Positions 31,886 to 32,674 of a stretch of 32,674 bases of DNA are shown in pieces (within the stretch, counting starts at the first letter, position 1; each line of letters starts with the position of its first letter). The stretch is from Streptomyces sp. AcH 505 (GTDB taxonomy: Bacteria; Actinomycetota; Actinomycetes; Streptomycetales; Streptomycetaceae): NCBI RefSeq assembly GCF_000818175.1, contig NZ_JTIY01000001.1, positions 8,466-41,139 on the forward strand, in the 5' to 3' direction. Position numbers and translations under genes: made by a program. Under the pieces are notes generated by a model that worked only from the letters and a program-made list of their open reading frames with translations, was not told the DNA's origin and did not search any database.

Positions 31886-32674
31886 GCGTACAGCTCCTTG
31901 GCGATGATGGTGCGCTGGACCTCGGTGGCACCCTCATAGATACGCGGTGCCCGCACCTCACGGTAGAGGTGTTCCAACAGATGACCCTGTTGCAGCGCGC
32001 GTGCACCGTGCAGCTGTACGGCCGAGTCGACGACGTACTGGGCCGTCTCGGTGGCGAACAGCTTCGCCATGGCCGAGCGCGCCGGGACGTCGGGGGCGCC
32101 CTCGTCGTACGCCGCGGCCGCCGCGTACACCAGCAGCCGGGCCGCCTCGGTGCGGGTCGCCATCTCCGCGACCTGGTGCGACACGGCCTGGAGGTCCTTG
32201 AGCGGGCCGCCGAACGCGGTGCGCCCCGCGGTGTGCGCGAGGGTCGCGTCGATGGCGGCCGTCGCCATCCCGACGGCGAAGGCGCCGACGCTGGGGCGGA
32301 AGAGATTCAAGGTGTTCATCGCGACCCGGAAGCCGTGGCCGGTCTCGCCGAGCACATCGCCCCGGGTGACGGGTACGGCGTCGAAGGCCAGGGCGCCGAT
32401 GGGATGCGGCGAGAGCATCGCGAGGGGCGTGCCGGTCAGCCCAGGACGGTCGGCGGGTACGAGGAAGGCGGTGATCCCCCGCGCGCCTGATCCACCGCCG
32501 GAGCCACCGCCTGATCCACCGCCGGACCCACCCTGTGCCCCGTCGCCCGTGTCACCGGTACGGGCGAACACCGTGTAGAAGTCCGCGTCGGGCGCGTTGG
32601 AGATCCAGCGCTTCTCCCCCGTCAGCAGCCAGCCGTCCCCGTCCGCCTCGGCCCGCAGGGCGAGCGCCGCCGCG
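31882..32674 (-). CDS. Acyl-CoA dehydrogenase, N-terminus outside the window
   Basis: The C-terminal ~264 residues of an FAD-dependent acyl-CoA dehydrogenase; the frame is open through the right edge (LTGEKRWISNAPDADFYTVF), so the start lies outside. The middle beta domain is followed by the helical domain with DLQAVSHQVAEMATRTEAAR, ATETAQYVVDSAVQLHGARA and the ending YEGATEVQRTIIAKEL. The usual catalytic base region GA..Y.....L is close to YREVRAPRIYEGATEVQ. A Gly/Ser linker of ~20 residues interrupts the beta domain. It is the first visible gene of an operon with RidA and the alpha/beta hydrolase, probably degrading a specific acyl-CoA. Confidence 0.9.
   Translation of the reverse strand, partial: AAALALRAEADGDGWLLTGEKRWISNAPDADFYTVFARTGDTGDGAQGGSGGGSGGGSGGGSGARGITAFLVPADRPGLTGTPLAMLSPHPIGALAFDAVPVTRGDVLGETGHGFRVAMNTLNLFRPSVGAFAVGMATAAIDATLAHTAGRTAFGGPLKDLQAVSHQVAEMATRTEAARLLVYAAAAAYDEGAPDVPARSAMAKLFATETAQYVVDSAVQLHGARALQQGHLLEHLYREVRAPRIYEGATEVQRTIIAKELYA
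32486..32526 (-). repeat. 24-bp tandem repeat coding a Gly/Ser linker in the acyl-CoA dehydrogenase
   Basis: The 17-mer CCTGATCCACCGCCGGA occurs at 32486-32502 and 32510-32526 (period 24). On the minus strand it encodes repeated GSGG units in a loop that is normally short in this enzyme family. Confidence 0.8.

Overview
The window is high-GC DNA with strong third-position G/C bias, GTG and TTG starts, Shine-Dalgarno sites of the GGAGG type and many ATGA/TGATG gene junctions. Together with the protein families (TetR, GntR, IclR and ROK regulators, Tat-type lipoproteins), this points to a Streptomyces or close actinomycete chromosome, in an accessory metabolic region. I saw no tRNA, rRNA, insertion sequence or CRISPR array.

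Region A (1-5385) holds unrelated single genes: a secreted protein cut by the left edge, a PRC-barrel protein closed by an 18-bp perfect-stem terminator, a zinc alcohol dehydrogenase, a TetR regulator divergent from a quinone-oxidoreductase-like MDR (with an inverted repeat on the likely MDR promoter), and a single-pass membrane protein.

Region B (5407-19350) is the centrepiece. It contains a cupin, a NitT/TauT-type ABC importer (ATPase, permease, lipoprotein), a UbiD decarboxylase, a GntR/FCD regulator, a three-subunit molybdenum hydroxylase (2Fe-2S, Mo, FAD), an alpha/beta hydrolase, an ACMSD-type amidohydrolase, a second paralogous GntR on the opposite strand, a UbiX flavin prenyltransferase and an XdhC maturation factor. 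UbiX makes the cofactor for UbiD, and XdhC serves the Mo enzyme. The set reads as import, hydroxylation with water, prFMN decarboxylation and hydrolytic steps on an aromatic or N-heteroaromatic carboxylate. No CoA ligase or classical ring-cleavage oxygenase is present. Two copies of the palindrome AGTGTCGACACT flank the divergent promoter region at its left end and are the likely GntR operators. The alpha/beta hydrolase frame runs 506 bp into the amidohydrolase gene, which suggests a frameshift.

Region C (19414-29930) is a second catabolic locus. A coupled minus-strand operon encodes a creatininase-family hydrolase, an enolase-superfamily enzyme with glucarate-dehydratase-like ligands and a RidA protein. 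A divergent ROK-fold protein has lost its kinase residues. A five-gene Dpp/Opp-type ABC importer follows on the minus strand, divergent from an IclR regulator coupled to a class-C serine hydrolase.

Region D (29938-32674) has a four-helix membrane protein and a minus-strand operon of an acyl-CoA dehydrogenase (cut by the right edge), a second RidA protein and an atypical alpha/beta hydrolase, ending at a clear hairpin.
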